This document shows, in pieces, positions 56,666 to 64,000 of a stretch of DNA of 64,000 nt (the first letter of the stretch is position 1; each line of letters begins with the position of its first letter). The notes below the pieces were generated by a model, which saw nothing but the letters and a program-made list of their open reading frames with translations, had not been told where the DNA came from and searched no databases. The stretch is from JBBQDZ01 sp038237515 (GTDB lineage Bacteria > Actinomycetota > Thermoleophilia > Gaiellales > Gaiellaceae): assembly GCA_038237515.1 (NCBI GenBank), contig JBBRYP010000003.1, forward strand, positions 1-64,000. Reading direction: 5' to 3'. The position numbers and the translations under genes are program-made.

Positions 56666-56705
56666 CGCCCCTCGATCTCGACCTCCGAAGGAGTCTCAGC
56701 TACCC

Positions 56706-58049
56706 GTGGAGCCCCCAAATGAGCTGACTGCGGAGAGCCTGTGGACGGAGGTGGCAGACCGGCTGCGTGGCGCTCTGAACGATGCGACCTACCGCACGTG
56801 GTTCGGCGAGACTGGCGCCGCCGAGCTCGACGACGAGGCCTTTGTCCTGCTCGTCCCGAACGACTTCACGCGGGAGTGGATCGAGAGTCACTTCCTCGGC
56901 CTGATCCGGGCGGCCGTCCGCGACGCCACCGGTCAGGAGCGCCGCGTCCAGCTCCGGGTGGCGAAGCGAGGGGAGGCGGCCGAAGCGGAGCTGGAGCCGC
57001 CCCAGCCCGAGCGTGCGAGAACCGGCCTCAACACGAAGTACGTCTTCGACAGCTTCGTGATCGGCTCGTCCAACCGCTTCGCCCACGCTGCGGCGCTCGC
57101 CGTCGCCGAGGCGCCGGCGCAGGCGTACAACCCGCTCTTCATCTACGGCGGGACGGGGCTCGGCAAGACGCACCTGATGCAGGCGATCTCGCACTACGTG
57201 GGAGACCACAACGACGTGCTGTCCGCGCGCTACGTCACGAGTGAGACCTTCATGAACGACTTCATCAACTCCCTGCGGGACAAGCGTATCGAGGGCTTCA
57301 AACAGCGCTACCGCACCTACGACCTGCTGCTGATCGACGACATCCAGTTCTTCGAGCACAAGGAGCGCATCCAGGAGGAGTTCTTCCACACGTTCAACAC
57401 GCTCTACGAGGCGGGCAAGCAGATCGTCATCTCCTCCGACCGTGCGCCAAAGGAGATCTCGACCCTGGAGGCGAGGCTGCGCTCTCGCTTCGAATGGGGG
57501 CTGATCACGGACATCCAGCCACCCGACCTCGAGACGCGGATCGCGATCCTCCGCAAGAAGGTCAAGACCGACGAGATCGGGTTGGACGATCCCGGTGTCC
57601 TCGAGTTCATCGCGAGCAGGATCTCCACCAACATCCGGGAGCTCGAGGGGGCGTTGACGCGCGTCGTGGCCTTCTCGTCCCTCACCGGCCGCGCGATGAC
57701 GGTCGAGCTCGCACAGGACGTACTGAAGGACCTGTTTCCCCAAGGGGAGGTGCCCGAGGTCTCGATCGAGCGAATCCAGGAGACCGTGTCCGAGCGGTTC
57801 GGCCTCTCCGTCACCGAGCTTTGCAGTGAGCGACGCTCCCAGAACGTCGTCTACCCGAGGCAGGTGGCGATGTACCTCTCCCGCGAGCTGACCGACTCCT
57901 CGCTGCCGAAGATCGGCAAGCACTTCGGCGGGCGCGACCACACGACCGTCATCCACGCCACCTCCAAGATTGGGCGCCTCATCCGCGAGGACCGAACTGT
58001 GTACAACCTGGTGCAGGAACTCACCGTTCGTGTGAAGCACATCCGTTGA
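56706..58049 (+). CDS. dnaA: Chromosomal replication initiator DnaA
   Basis: 447 residues from GTG 56706, chosen since LTAESLWTEVADRLRGALND is the domain I start and the promoter lies just upstream. The linker (about 75-108) is short. Domain III has Walker A GGTGLGKT (148-155), Walker B LLLIDDIQFFE and the ISM/sensor region; domain IV has the signature YPRQVAMYLSRELTDSSLPKIG and GGRDHTTVIHA. Actinobacterial DnaA often has a much longer linker, so this one is compact. Confidence 0.97.
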   Translation: MEPPNELTAESLWTEVADRLRGALNDATYRTWFGETGAAELDDEAFVLLVPNDFTREWIESHFLGLIRAAVRDATGQERRVQLRVAKRGEAAEAELEPPQPERARTGLNTKYVFDSFVIGSSNRFAHAAALAVAEAPAQAYNPLFIYGGTGLGKTHLMQAISHYVGDHNDVLSARYVTSETFMNDFINSLRDKRIEGFKQRYRTYDLLLIDDIQFFEHKERIQEEFFHTFNTLYEAGKQIVISSDRAPKEISTLEARLRSRFEWGLITDIQPPDLETRIAILRKKVKTDEIGLDDPGVLEFIASRISTNIRELEGALTRVVAFSSLTGRAMTVELAQDVLKDLFPQGEVPEVSIERIQETVSERFGLSVTELCSERRSQNVVYPRQVAMYLSRELTDSSLPKIGKHFGGRDHTTVIHATSKIGRLIREDRTVYNLVQELTVRVKHIR

Positions 58050-58206
58050 GATGGGGATCGCTTCGTCCGTCGTGCGCGCTCCTGTTGAGATCTCCCTGTT
58101 CTCCTCAGGACCCGTCCCCAGCGCCACGCGGCCGGGCGACCCGGTTCGGCGCCGTCGTCCACGCCGTCCACACTCCCTACGTACTACTACGAGAGGTTTC
58201 TAAAGA
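58050..58206. other. dnaA-dnaN intergenic region
   Basis: 157 bp. It contains GTCGTCCACGCCGTCCACA (about 58147-58165), two degenerate DnaA-box-like words, then an AT-richer TACGTACTACTACGAG that may hold the dnaN -10, and GAGAGG ten bases before the dnaN ATG. In many actinobacteria the origin lies here. In this genome the better box cluster is on the rpmH side. Confidence 0.5.
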
Positions 58207-59331
58207 ATGACAACCACAATGATCGGGTCGGGGATGAGGATCACCTGCGCCAGGGACGAGCTCGTCGCCAAGGTCGCCCTCGTCGCCCGTGGCGTCTCGA
58301 CCCGCGCAGCCGTTCAGATCCTCGCCGGCCTCCTGCTCCGGGCCGAGGGCGACACGCTGCACCTCGCTTCCACCGACATGGAGATCTCGGTGCGCACCTC
58401 ACTCGAGGCCACCGTCGAGGGAGCCGGGGCCGCAGTCGTTCCCGGGCGCCTGCTGCTGGAGATCACGCGGCTGCTCCCGAGCGGGGAGGTGACGATCGAG
58501 CACGCGGCCGAGGAGTCCGTCGTGCGGATCATGTGCGGCCCGACGAGCTACACCCTCCACACCTACGCCGTCGAGGACTTCCCACGGCTGCCGGAGGTCG
58601 AAGCCGCGGCGCTCTTCACTGTCGACCGAAGCCTCTTCCTCGAAACCGTCTCCCGGGTCAGCCGCGCAGCCTCCCGGGACGAGTCGCGGCCGGTACTCAC
58701 CGGTGTCTTGGTTCGCTTCGAGCCCGGCAAACTCGTGATGGCCGCGACGGACTCGTATCGGCTGTCGGTCAAGGAGACGCCCCTCGACGCCACCGCCGGC
58801 GCGCTCGAGGCGATCGTCCCAGCCCGAGCCCTCGGCGAGCTCGGACGGCTGGCCCAGGGCGCGGCGGAGCTCGAGCTCGGCGTCCTCGAGAACCAGGTGG
58901 TGTTCGGAGCCGGTGGGGCGTGGCTGACGACGAGGCGCATCGACGGCCAGTTCCCGAACTACAGGCAGCTGATCCCCGAGGCCTTCGACTACGAGGTGAC
59001 GCTCTCCCGCGAGGAGCTCCTGGACGTCGTCCGCCGCACGTCGGTGATGGCGCAGCGAAACTCGCCCTTGCGCCTGCGCTTCTCGGAGGGCGAGCTCGTG
59101 GTCTCGGCTCAGACCCAGGACGTCGGCGAGGCCAGGGAGTCTCTCGCGGCAGGCTTCAAGGGCGAGCCGCTGGAGATCGGCTTCAACGCCGACTTCCTGC
59201 GCGAGGGGATCGAGTCCATGGAGGGGGACGAGATCGCGCTGCGGCTGATCAGTCCACTGCGCCCGGCCGTGCTGCGCGGCAGCGGCGCGGACTTCACGTA
59301 CCTGATCATGCCGATCAGGCTCGCAGGCTGA
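58207..59331 (+). CDS. dnaN: DNA polymerase III sliding clamp beta subunit
   Basis: 374 residues covering the three clamp domains. MRITCARDELVAKVALVARGVSTR, VLTGVLVRFEPGKLVMAATDSYRLS, and the C-terminal YLIMPIRL are conserved. ATG 58207 is used, although the family usually begins near MRITCARDEL (ATG nine codons later). Its TGA overlaps the CTG proposed as the recF start. Confidence 0.97.
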   Translation: MTTTMIGSGMRITCARDELVAKVALVARGVSTRAAVQILAGLLLRAEGDTLHLASTDMEISVRTSLEATVEGAGAAVVPGRLLLEITRLLPSGEVTIEHAAEESVVRIMCGPTSYTLHTYAVEDFPRLPEVEAAALFTVDRSLFLETVSRVSRAASRDESRPVLTGVLVRFEPGKLVMAATDSYRLSVKETPLDATAGALEAIVPARALGELGRLAQGAAELELGVLENQVVFGAGGAWLTTRRIDGQFPNYRQLIPEAFDYEVTLSREELLDVVRRTSVMAQRNSPLRLRFSEGELVVSAQTQDVGEARESLAAGFKGEPLEIGFNADFLREGIESMEGDEIALRLISPLRPAVLRGSGADFTYLIMPIRLAG

Positions 59332-60392
59332 TCGTCGGCACGATCTCGCTCAGGAACATCCGCTCCTACGGCCGGCTGGAGCTGGAGCTCGCTCAGGGGC
59401 TGATCCTCGTCGTCGGGGCGAACGGGGCAGGCAAGACGAACCTCCTGGAGGCGCTGCACGTGGGTACGCAAGGCTTCTCGCCGCGAACGCGCAGCGACGC
59501 GCAGCTGATCCGGTTCGGCGAGCCCGCCGGGCGCATTGCCCTGCGGGGCGAACGCACAGGTGTCACCGTCGACATCGAGGTGACGCTCGAGCTGGCCGGG
59601 CCGAAACGCGCGAAGGTGAACGGCGCGCGCCTCCGGGCCTCCGAGCAGCTTCGCTCGGAGGTTTCGACGCTCGTCTTCACCCCCGACCGCCTGGCGCTCG
59701 TCAAGGGGGGTCCCGCGGCCCGGCGCGCGTACTTCGACCGCGCTCTCGCCCGTCTCTCGCCCGCCCGCGCCTCCCTGCCGGTCGAGTACCACGCCGTCCT
59801 CGCCCAGCGCAACGCGGCTCTGCGCCGGACCGCCCTCGGCTATTCGTCACGCGACGCGCTCTCACCCTGGACGCAGCGCGTCGCGGAACTCGGCAGGAAC
59901 CTCGTTCAGGCGCGGGGTGAGACGCTCTGCGCACTCGGCCCCGGCTTCGCCGCCCGAGCCGGCGACCTGGGCCTCGACGAAGCGCGCCTCGGCTACGACG
60001 CGGAAGCTCCGACCGCGGCGGACCTCGACGCACGCCTCGATCGCGACCTCGAGCGGGGAGCGACCGGCCTCGGGCCGCACCTCGACGACGTGCTGATCGC
60101 GGCCGGCGCCCGCGACCTGCGTGCGTTTGGCTCTCAAGGCGAGCAGCGCCTGGCGGTGCTGTCGCTGCTCCTGGCGGAGGCAGAACTCGTCCGCGAGCGG
60201 CGGGGAATCCCCCCGCTCGTGCTCCTCGACGACGTCCTCTCGGAGCTCGACCCGGCTCGCCGCGAAGCGCTGGTCGAGCGGATCGCCGCTCTTCGGGGGC
60301 AGACGGTGGTCACGGCGACGACTGCGGAGGCTCTCCCGGGCGAGCCTGACCAGGTGGTCGACGTGTGGGCCGGCGAGGCACGAGCGCGATGA
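59328..60392 (+). CDS. recF: Recombination mediator RecF, probable CTG start
   Basis: 354 residues. Walker A is VGANGAGKTNLLEAL, the signature LRAFGSQGEQRLAVLSLLLAE and Walker B LVLLDDVLSELDPARREAL. RecF must begin just before ISLRNIRSYGRLELEL, and that region offers no ATG, GTG or TTG. CTG 59328 gives (M)IVGTISLRNIRSY and overlaps the dnaN stop as CTGA, with AGG eight bases upstream. RecF loads RecA at gaps. Because RecF is universal in position and length, this is the best evidence in the window for real CTG initiation. Confidence 0.94.
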   Translation: MIVGTISLRNIRSYGRLELELAQGLILVVGANGAGKTNLLEALHVGTQGFSPRTRSDAQLIRFGEPAGRIALRGERTGVTVDIEVTLELAGPKRAKVNGARLRASEQLRSEVSTLVFTPDRLALVKGGPAARRAYFDRALARLSPARASLPVEYHAVLAQRNAALRRTALGYSSRDALSPWTQRVAELGRNLVQARGETLCALGPGFAARAGDLGLDEARLGYDAEAPTAADLDARLDRDLERGATGLGPHLDDVLIAAGARDLRAFGSQGEQRLAVLSLLLAEAELVRERRGIPPLVLLDDVLSELDPARREALVERIAALRGQTVVTATTAEALPGEPDQVVDVWAGEARAR

Positions 60393-60853
60393 TCGACCGC
60401 CTCGGCGACGGCGTGCGGCGCGAGCTCGACCGCCACGGCACGACCGGCGCGATGGCTGCGATCGTCGAGGCCTGGCCCGCGGCGGTCGGCGAGGCGATCG
60501 CCCGCAACGCCTGGCCGGCCCGCCTGGCCAGGGACGGGACGCTCCAGGTGCACACGAGCTCCGCGGCCTGGGCGTTCGAGCTCGGTCAGCTCTCCGCCAT
60601 GCTCCGCGACCGGTTGCGAGCGCCGCTCGGCGCGGACACTCCGATCGCCCTACGGTTCGCGCTCGGGCCCCTGCCGAGCCCGCTCGAGGAGCCGAAGGCG
60701 GCTTCGTCCTCACCCCCGCCCGAACCGACTGACGAGCAGCGGGTCGAGGCAGCGCGGCTCGTCGCCGGCCTTGGCAACGAAGAGCTCCGCCCGCTCGTGG
60801 CGAGGGCCGCGGCGCTCAGCCTCGCCAGAACCGCCGCCGACCGCTCTTTCTGA
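60389..60853 (+). CDS. dciA: DciA-like DUF721 protein, helicase-loading factor
   Basis: 154 residues from ATG 60389, overlapping recF as ATGA. The KH-like DciA domain is VEAWPAAVGEAIARNAWPARLARDGTLQVHTSSAAWAFELGQL (split here only by description), followed by a Pro/Ser-rich linker and a helical end. DciA recruits or loads the replicative helicase where DnaC is absent. The position recF-dciA-gyrB is standard for actinobacteria. The stop codon overlaps the putative gyrB promoter. Confidence 0.88.
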   Translation: MIDRLGDGVRRELDRHGTTGAMAAIVEAWPAAVGEAIARNAWPARLARDGTLQVHTSSAAWAFELGQLSAMLRDRLRAPLGADTPIALRFALGPLPSPLEEPKAASSSPPPEPTDEQRVEAARLVAGLGNEELRPLVARAAALSLARTAADRSF

Positions 60854-60900
60854 TAGAATTCTCGACGCCCCTTAGTTGCTGATTTGCAGGGGTTTTTTCT
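60851..60900 (+). promoter_or_regulatory. gyrB extended -10 promoter and hairpin leader
   Basis: TGATAGAAT (60851-60859) fits an extended -10 (TGn plus TAGAAT) and includes the dciA stop. Transcription would begin near 60866. The 35 nt leader is almost entirely CCCCT-loop-AGGGG followed by TTTTTT, directly abutting the ATG at 60901. The hairpin plus U-run looks like an intrinsic terminator, and its 3' arm AGGGG is also the only ribosome site. Supercoiling-sensitive or attenuation control is an inference. Confidence 0.55.
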
Positions 60901-63282
60901 ATGACTGAAGCCGCCTACACCGCCAAGGACATCACCGTTCTCGAGGGCCTCGAGCCCGTCCGGCTGCGCCCGGGCATGTACATCGGCTCGACCGGAGCGC
61001 GGGGCCTCCACCACCTCGTCTACGAAGTCGTCGACAACGCCGTCGACGAGGCGCTCGCGGGCCGCAACGACCTCGTAGACGTCACCCTTCACCCGGATCA
61101 CTCCGTGACCGTGAGGGACGCAGGGGGAGGTATCCCCGTCGAGGTGATCCCGGAGCAGGGCATCTCCGCGCTCACGGTCGTTCTGACGAAGCTGCACGCA
61201 GGCGGCAAGTTCGGCGGCCGTGGCTACAAGGTGTCGGGCGGCTTGCACGGCGTCGGCGTCTCGGTCGTCAACGCGCTCTCGGAGTGGCTCGTGTGCGAGG
61301 TGCAGCGCGATGGGAAGATCTGGCGTCAGGAGTTCCAGCGAGGAGTGCCGACCTCGGAGGTGCATGCGGTCGGGATCTCCGAGGAGACGGGAACGACGAT
61401 CACGTACCTGCCCGACGCGGAGATCTTCGAGGAGATCGATCTCTCCGCGCAGACGCTCGTTCAGCGACTGCGCGAGATGGCGTTCCTCACGCGCGGCCTG
61501 CGGATCGTGCTGACGGACGAGCGGGCCGAGGGCGAGCGGGTGGAGTTCCAGTACGAGGGCGGCATCCGCGACTTCGTCGCCTACACGAACGAGGCGAAGG
61601 ATCCCGTTCACAAGCACGTCGTCTACTTCGAGGGCGGCACGGAGACCGGCGCCGTCGAGGTCGCCATGCAGTGGAACACCTCCTACCAGGAGTCTGTCTT
61701 CTCCTTCGCCAACAACATCAACACCAACGAAGGAGGCTCTCACCTCTCCGGGTTCAAGGGCGCCCTCACGCGGACGCTCAACGACTACGCGCGCTCGAAG
61801 TCGCTGCTCAAGGAGAAGGAGGAGAACCTCGAGGGCGAGGACGTGCGCGAGGGCCTCGCGGCAGTGATCTCGGTGAAGCTCATGGACCCGCAGTTCGAGG
61901 GCCAGACGAAGACGAAGCTCGGCAACCCTTGGGTGCGAGGCCTGGTGGAGCAGACCGTGAACGCCAAGCTCGCCGAGTACCTCGAGGAGAACCCCACCGA
62001 CGCGCGACAGATCATCATGAAGGCGATCGGCGCCGCGCGTGCCCGCCAGGCCGCGCGAAAGGCGCGCGAGCTGACGCGCAAGAGCGCGCTCGCGAACACC
62101 TCTCTCCCGGGGAAGCTCGCCGACTGCCGCATCAACGACCCCGAGCACGCCGAGCTCTTCATCGTCGAGGGCGACTCCGCCGGCGGCTCCGCGAAGCAGG
62201 GTCGCGACAACGCCTACCAGGCGGTGCTCCCGCTCCGCGGCAAGATCATCAACAGCGAGAAGAACCGCATCAACAAGGTTCTCTCGAACAACGAGATCCA
62301 GGCGATGATCACCGCGATCGGCACGGGGATCGGCGACGAGCTGGACATCTCGAAGCTCCGCTACCACCGTGTGATCGTGATGACGGACGCCGACGTCGAC
62401 GGCTCGCACATCAGGACGCTGATCCTGACCTTCCTCTACCGCCAGATGCCCGAGCTGATCGACCGCGGGCACATCTACATCGCGGTGCCGCCGCTCTACA
62501 AGGTCAAGCTCGGGAACCAGGAGTTCTACTTCGAGAAGGACTCGCAGTTCGAAGAGCTCCTCGTGCGGGAGCGCATCGGGGTGTTCGACGTCGTCTCGCG
62601 CGACGGGCAGCCAGTACGGCTGACCGAGGCGCGGTGGGGACGCTTCGTCCGGGCCCTGAACGAGTTCGAGGGCTGGTCGGCGCGGCTGCGCTCCGACTTC
62701 GGCTCCGCGCCCGCCGACTTCGTAGTCACCCATCGGGTCGTCGAGACGGATGCGGCGACGGTCGCCGACGTCGGCACCGCCATCGGTGGGATGGACGCCA
62801 ACGGCTACGAGCTCTCGCTGCTCGAGAGCGACGAGGTGAGCTTCCTCGTCCGGATCGTCCAGACCGAGACGAGCGCCGCCCAGCACGTCACGGTGCCCGC
62901 GGCGCTGCTCGCCTCGCCGATCTACGCCGGCCTGCGCCGCTCCTACCTGCGGCTCGTGGAGACGGTCGGCGCGCCTCCCTTCGCGCTCACCTCACCCAAG
63001 CGAAAGCTCGTCGCGGAGACGTTCCAGGATCTCCGGAGCACATCGCTGCAGCTTGCGAAGGATGGCCTCCAGATCAGTCGCTTCAAGGGGCTCGGGGAGA
63101 TGAACGAGGAGCAGCTCTGGGAGACGACGATGGATCCCAGCCGGCGCCTCCTCATCCGTGTGGACGTGGAGGACGCAGCATCCGCCGACCGTGTCTTCTC
63201 CACCCTCATGGGCGACGTCGTCGAGCCGCGACGAGCCTTCATCGAGCAGAACGCGCGCGACGTGCGGTTCCTGGACGTCTGA
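60901..63282 (+). CDS. gyrB: DNA gyrase subunit B, with long insertion
   Basis: 793 residues, longer than the roughly 640-690 of most actinobacterial GyrB. The GHKL ATPase has VYEVVDNAVDEALAG, VRDAGGGIPVE and YKVSGGLHGVGVSVVNAL; TOPRIM has VEGDSAGGSAKQGRD (near residue 420) and DADVDGSHIRTL; the tail has RFKGLGEMNEEQLWETTMDP. About 150 extra residues lie between TOPRIM and that tail (about 546-698). A comparable insertion exists in enterobacterial GyrB. It introduces negative supercoils together with GyrA. Confidence 0.97.
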   Translation: MTEAAYTAKDITVLEGLEPVRLRPGMYIGSTGARGLHHLVYEVVDNAVDEALAGRNDLVDVTLHPDHSVTVRDAGGGIPVEVIPEQGISALTVVLTKLHAGGKFGGRGYKVSGGLHGVGVSVVNALSEWLVCEVQRDGKIWRQEFQRGVPTSEVHAVGISEETGTTITYLPDAEIFEEIDLSAQTLVQRLREMAFLTRGLRIVLTDERAEGERVEFQYEGGIRDFVAYTNEAKDPVHKHVVYFEGGTETGAVEVAMQWNTSYQESVFSFANNINTNEGGSHLSGFKGALTRTLNDYARSKSLLKEKEENLEGEDVREGLAAVISVKLMDPQFEGQTKTKLGNPWVRGLVEQTVNAKLAEYLEENPTDARQIIMKAIGAARARQAARKARELTRKSALANTSLPGKLADCRINDPEHAELFIVEGDSAGGSAKQGRDNAYQAVLPLRGKIINSEKNRINKVLSNNEIQAMITAIGTGIGDELDISKLRYHRVIVMTDADVDGSHIRTLILTFLYRQMPELIDRGHIYIAVPPLYKVKLGNQEFYFEKDSQFEELLVRERIGVFDVVSRDGQPVRLTEARWGRFVRALNEFEGWSARLRSDFGSAPADFVVTHRVVETDAATVADVGTAIGGMDANGYELSLLESDEVSFLVRIVQTETSAAQHVTVPAALLASPIYAGLRRSYLRLVETVGAPPFALTSPKRKLVAETFQDLRSTSLQLAKDGLQISRFKGLGEMNEEQLWETTMDPSRRLLIRVDVEDAASADRVFSTLMGDVVEPRRAFIEQNARDVRFLDV

Positions 63283-63293
63283 GGTGAGAAGCG

Positions 63294-64000
63294 GTGTCTG
63301 AGCTCGAGACCGGAGGACTGGGGCCGGGCCGGATCGAGCCCCGCGAGCTCGAGCAGGAGATGCGCACGAGCTTCCTCGACTACGCGATGTCCGTGATCGT
63401 CAGCCGGGCGCTTCCGGACGTGCGCGACGGGCTGAAGCCGGTACACCGCCGCGTCCTCTATTCGATGTGGATCAACGGGAACCGGCCGGGGCGGCCGTAC
63501 GTGAAGTCGGCGAACGTCGTCGGCGGCGTCATGGGGTCCTTCCACCCTCACGGCGACACGGCGATCTACGACACCCTCGTGCGGCTCGTCCAGCCGTTCT
63601 CGCTGCGCTACCCGCTCGTCGACGGACAGGGCAACTTCGGCTCGATCGACGACGATCCCGCTGCCGCCATGCGCTACACCGAGGTCCGGCTCGCTCGCAT
63701 CTCGACGGCGATGCTGGAAGAGCTCGACTTCGACACGGTCGACTTCTATCCCAACTACGACGAGTCGAAGCAGCAGCCGACGGTGCTGCCGGCGCGCTTC
63801 CCGAACCTGCTCGTGAACGGCTCGGCCGGCATCGCGGTTGGGATGGCCACGAACATCCCGCCGCACCACCTCGGCGAGACGATCGACGCCATTGCCGCGA
63901 TGATCGACAACCCCGAGATCAACGTCGAGGGTCTGATGCGCCACGTCAAGGGTCCGGACTTCCCGACCGGGGCGATCATCGTCGGCCGTTCGGGGATCCG
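63294..64000 (+). CDS. gyrA: DNA gyrase subunit A, 5' part (runs off the window)
   Basis: The first 235 codons from GTG 63294, preceded by GAGGTGAGAAGCG. RTSFLDYAMSVIVSRALPDVR, DGLKPVHRRVLYSM, the quinolone-determining region SFHPHGDTAIYDTLVR, and AAMRYTEVRL with the catalytic Tyr are all present. Thr occupies the position equivalent to E. coli Ser 83 and Asp that of Asp 87. The C-terminal beta-pinwheel lies beyond 64000. It follows gyrB by 11 bp. Confidence 0.97.
   Translation, partial: MSELETGGLGPGRIEPRELEQEMRTSFLDYAMSVIVSRALPDVRDGLKPVHRRVLYSMWINGNRPGRPYVKSANVVGGVMGSFHPHGDTAIYDTLVRLVQPFSLRYPLVDGQGNFGSIDDDPAAAMRYTEVRLARISTAMLEELDFDTVDFYPNYDESKQQPTVLPARFPNLLVNGSAGIAVGMATNIPPHHLGETIDAIAAMIDNPEINVEGLMRHVKGPDFPTGAIIVGRSGI

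Larger units (their letters stand above)
56402..56705. other. oriC: Replication origin region oriC with DnaA boxes
   Basis: The 304 bp between divergent rpmH and dnaA. TTGTCCACA at 56473-56481 is an exact actinobacterial DnaA box. TTTCCCACA (56559-56567), GTTTCCACA on the minus strand (56570-56578) and GTCCACAA on the minus strand (56581-56588) are near matches in a tight cluster. The segment 56600-56640 is the least GC-rich part (CAATTTG, TTCTTTCTCC) and may be the unwinding element. A few degenerate boxes (GTCCACA) also occur in the dnaA-dnaN gap at about 58150-58170. Confidence 0.85.

Noticed and set aside
60586..62886. A 766-codon open frame on the minus strand opposite gyrB
   Set aside because: It mirrors gyrB codons, has no family-like sequence, and results from the high GC3 of the real gene. 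The same applies to the long frames opposite M20/DUF1385 (7166-9562, plus), otsA (21392-22963, plus) and dnaA (56700-58127, minus).

Overview
The window is a 64 kb piece of a high-GC actinobacterial chromosome that contains the replication origin. The gene order rpmH-rnpA-yidD-yidC-jag-rsmG-parA-parB on one side and dnaA-dnaN-recF-dciA-gyrB-gyrA on the other fixes oriC at about 56.4-56.7 kb. Very high GC with strong GC3 bias, GTG/TTG starts, a class E type sortase, a PknB-type kinase, CcmABCD cytochrome c maturation, a UbiA family protein of the futalosine menaquinone type and a TreT-type trehalose synthase suggest Actinomycetota. A deep lineage such as Thermoleophilia/Gaiellales is my inference, not something a marker here proves.

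Layout. 0-13 kb: divergent YchF-like ATPase and ECF sigma factor, methylmalonyl-CoA epimerase, short FtsH-like protease, a poorly coding 0.8 kb stretch, a nicotinate salvage group (cupin, isochorismatase-like hydrolase, NAPRT, DUF1385), an M20 peptidase/methyltransferase pair, RarA, arginase, a receiver protein and tRNA-Phe. 13-21.5 kb: a tightly overlapping minus-strand run for redox cofactors (moaC-mog-ubiA-ccmA-B-C-D-ccsA/hemX-hemA-hemC-hemD and a SAM hydrolase). 21.5-28.5 kb: trehalose synthesis (OtsA, TreT), an RsbW-like kinase, HtrA, and a two-component system. 28.6-47.6 kb: mostly cell envelope genes (M28-like membrane protein, sortase, Ser/Thr kinase with a Thr/Pro tail, several glycosyltransferases, class A PBP, MscS channel, CPBP protease, L,D-transpeptidase), with moeA, chorismate mutase and a bifunctional nuclease family protein. 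47.7-51.8 kb: tRNA-Ile and a looser accessory stretch (TolB-like protein, possible gene fragment, orphan DppB permease, AraC regulator, cytochrome c). 51.9-64 kb: the origin region; gyrA runs off the right edge.

Most genes left of oriC lie on the minus strand and those right of it on the plus strand, so they are co-directional with replication. Many neighbours overlap by ATGA, GTGA or TTGA, pointing to translational coupling.

Three things stand out beyond ordinary annotation. First, a dispersed GGGGGAA/hairpin element recurs at least four times, always just past the 3' end of a minus-strand gene and always carrying a GGCTAnnnT-like promoter block. Second, at least four genes (recF, ccmA, mog, the nicotinamidase-like gene) have no ATG/GTG/TTG where family homology demands a start, but do have a CTG inside a CTGA overlap with the upstream stop codon. 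Third, several genes appear leaderless from a GGCTAnnnT -10 box, including a 24 bp divergent intergenic region whose single palindrome seems to serve both directions. No CRISPR array, insertion sequence, prophage or rRNA operon was seen.
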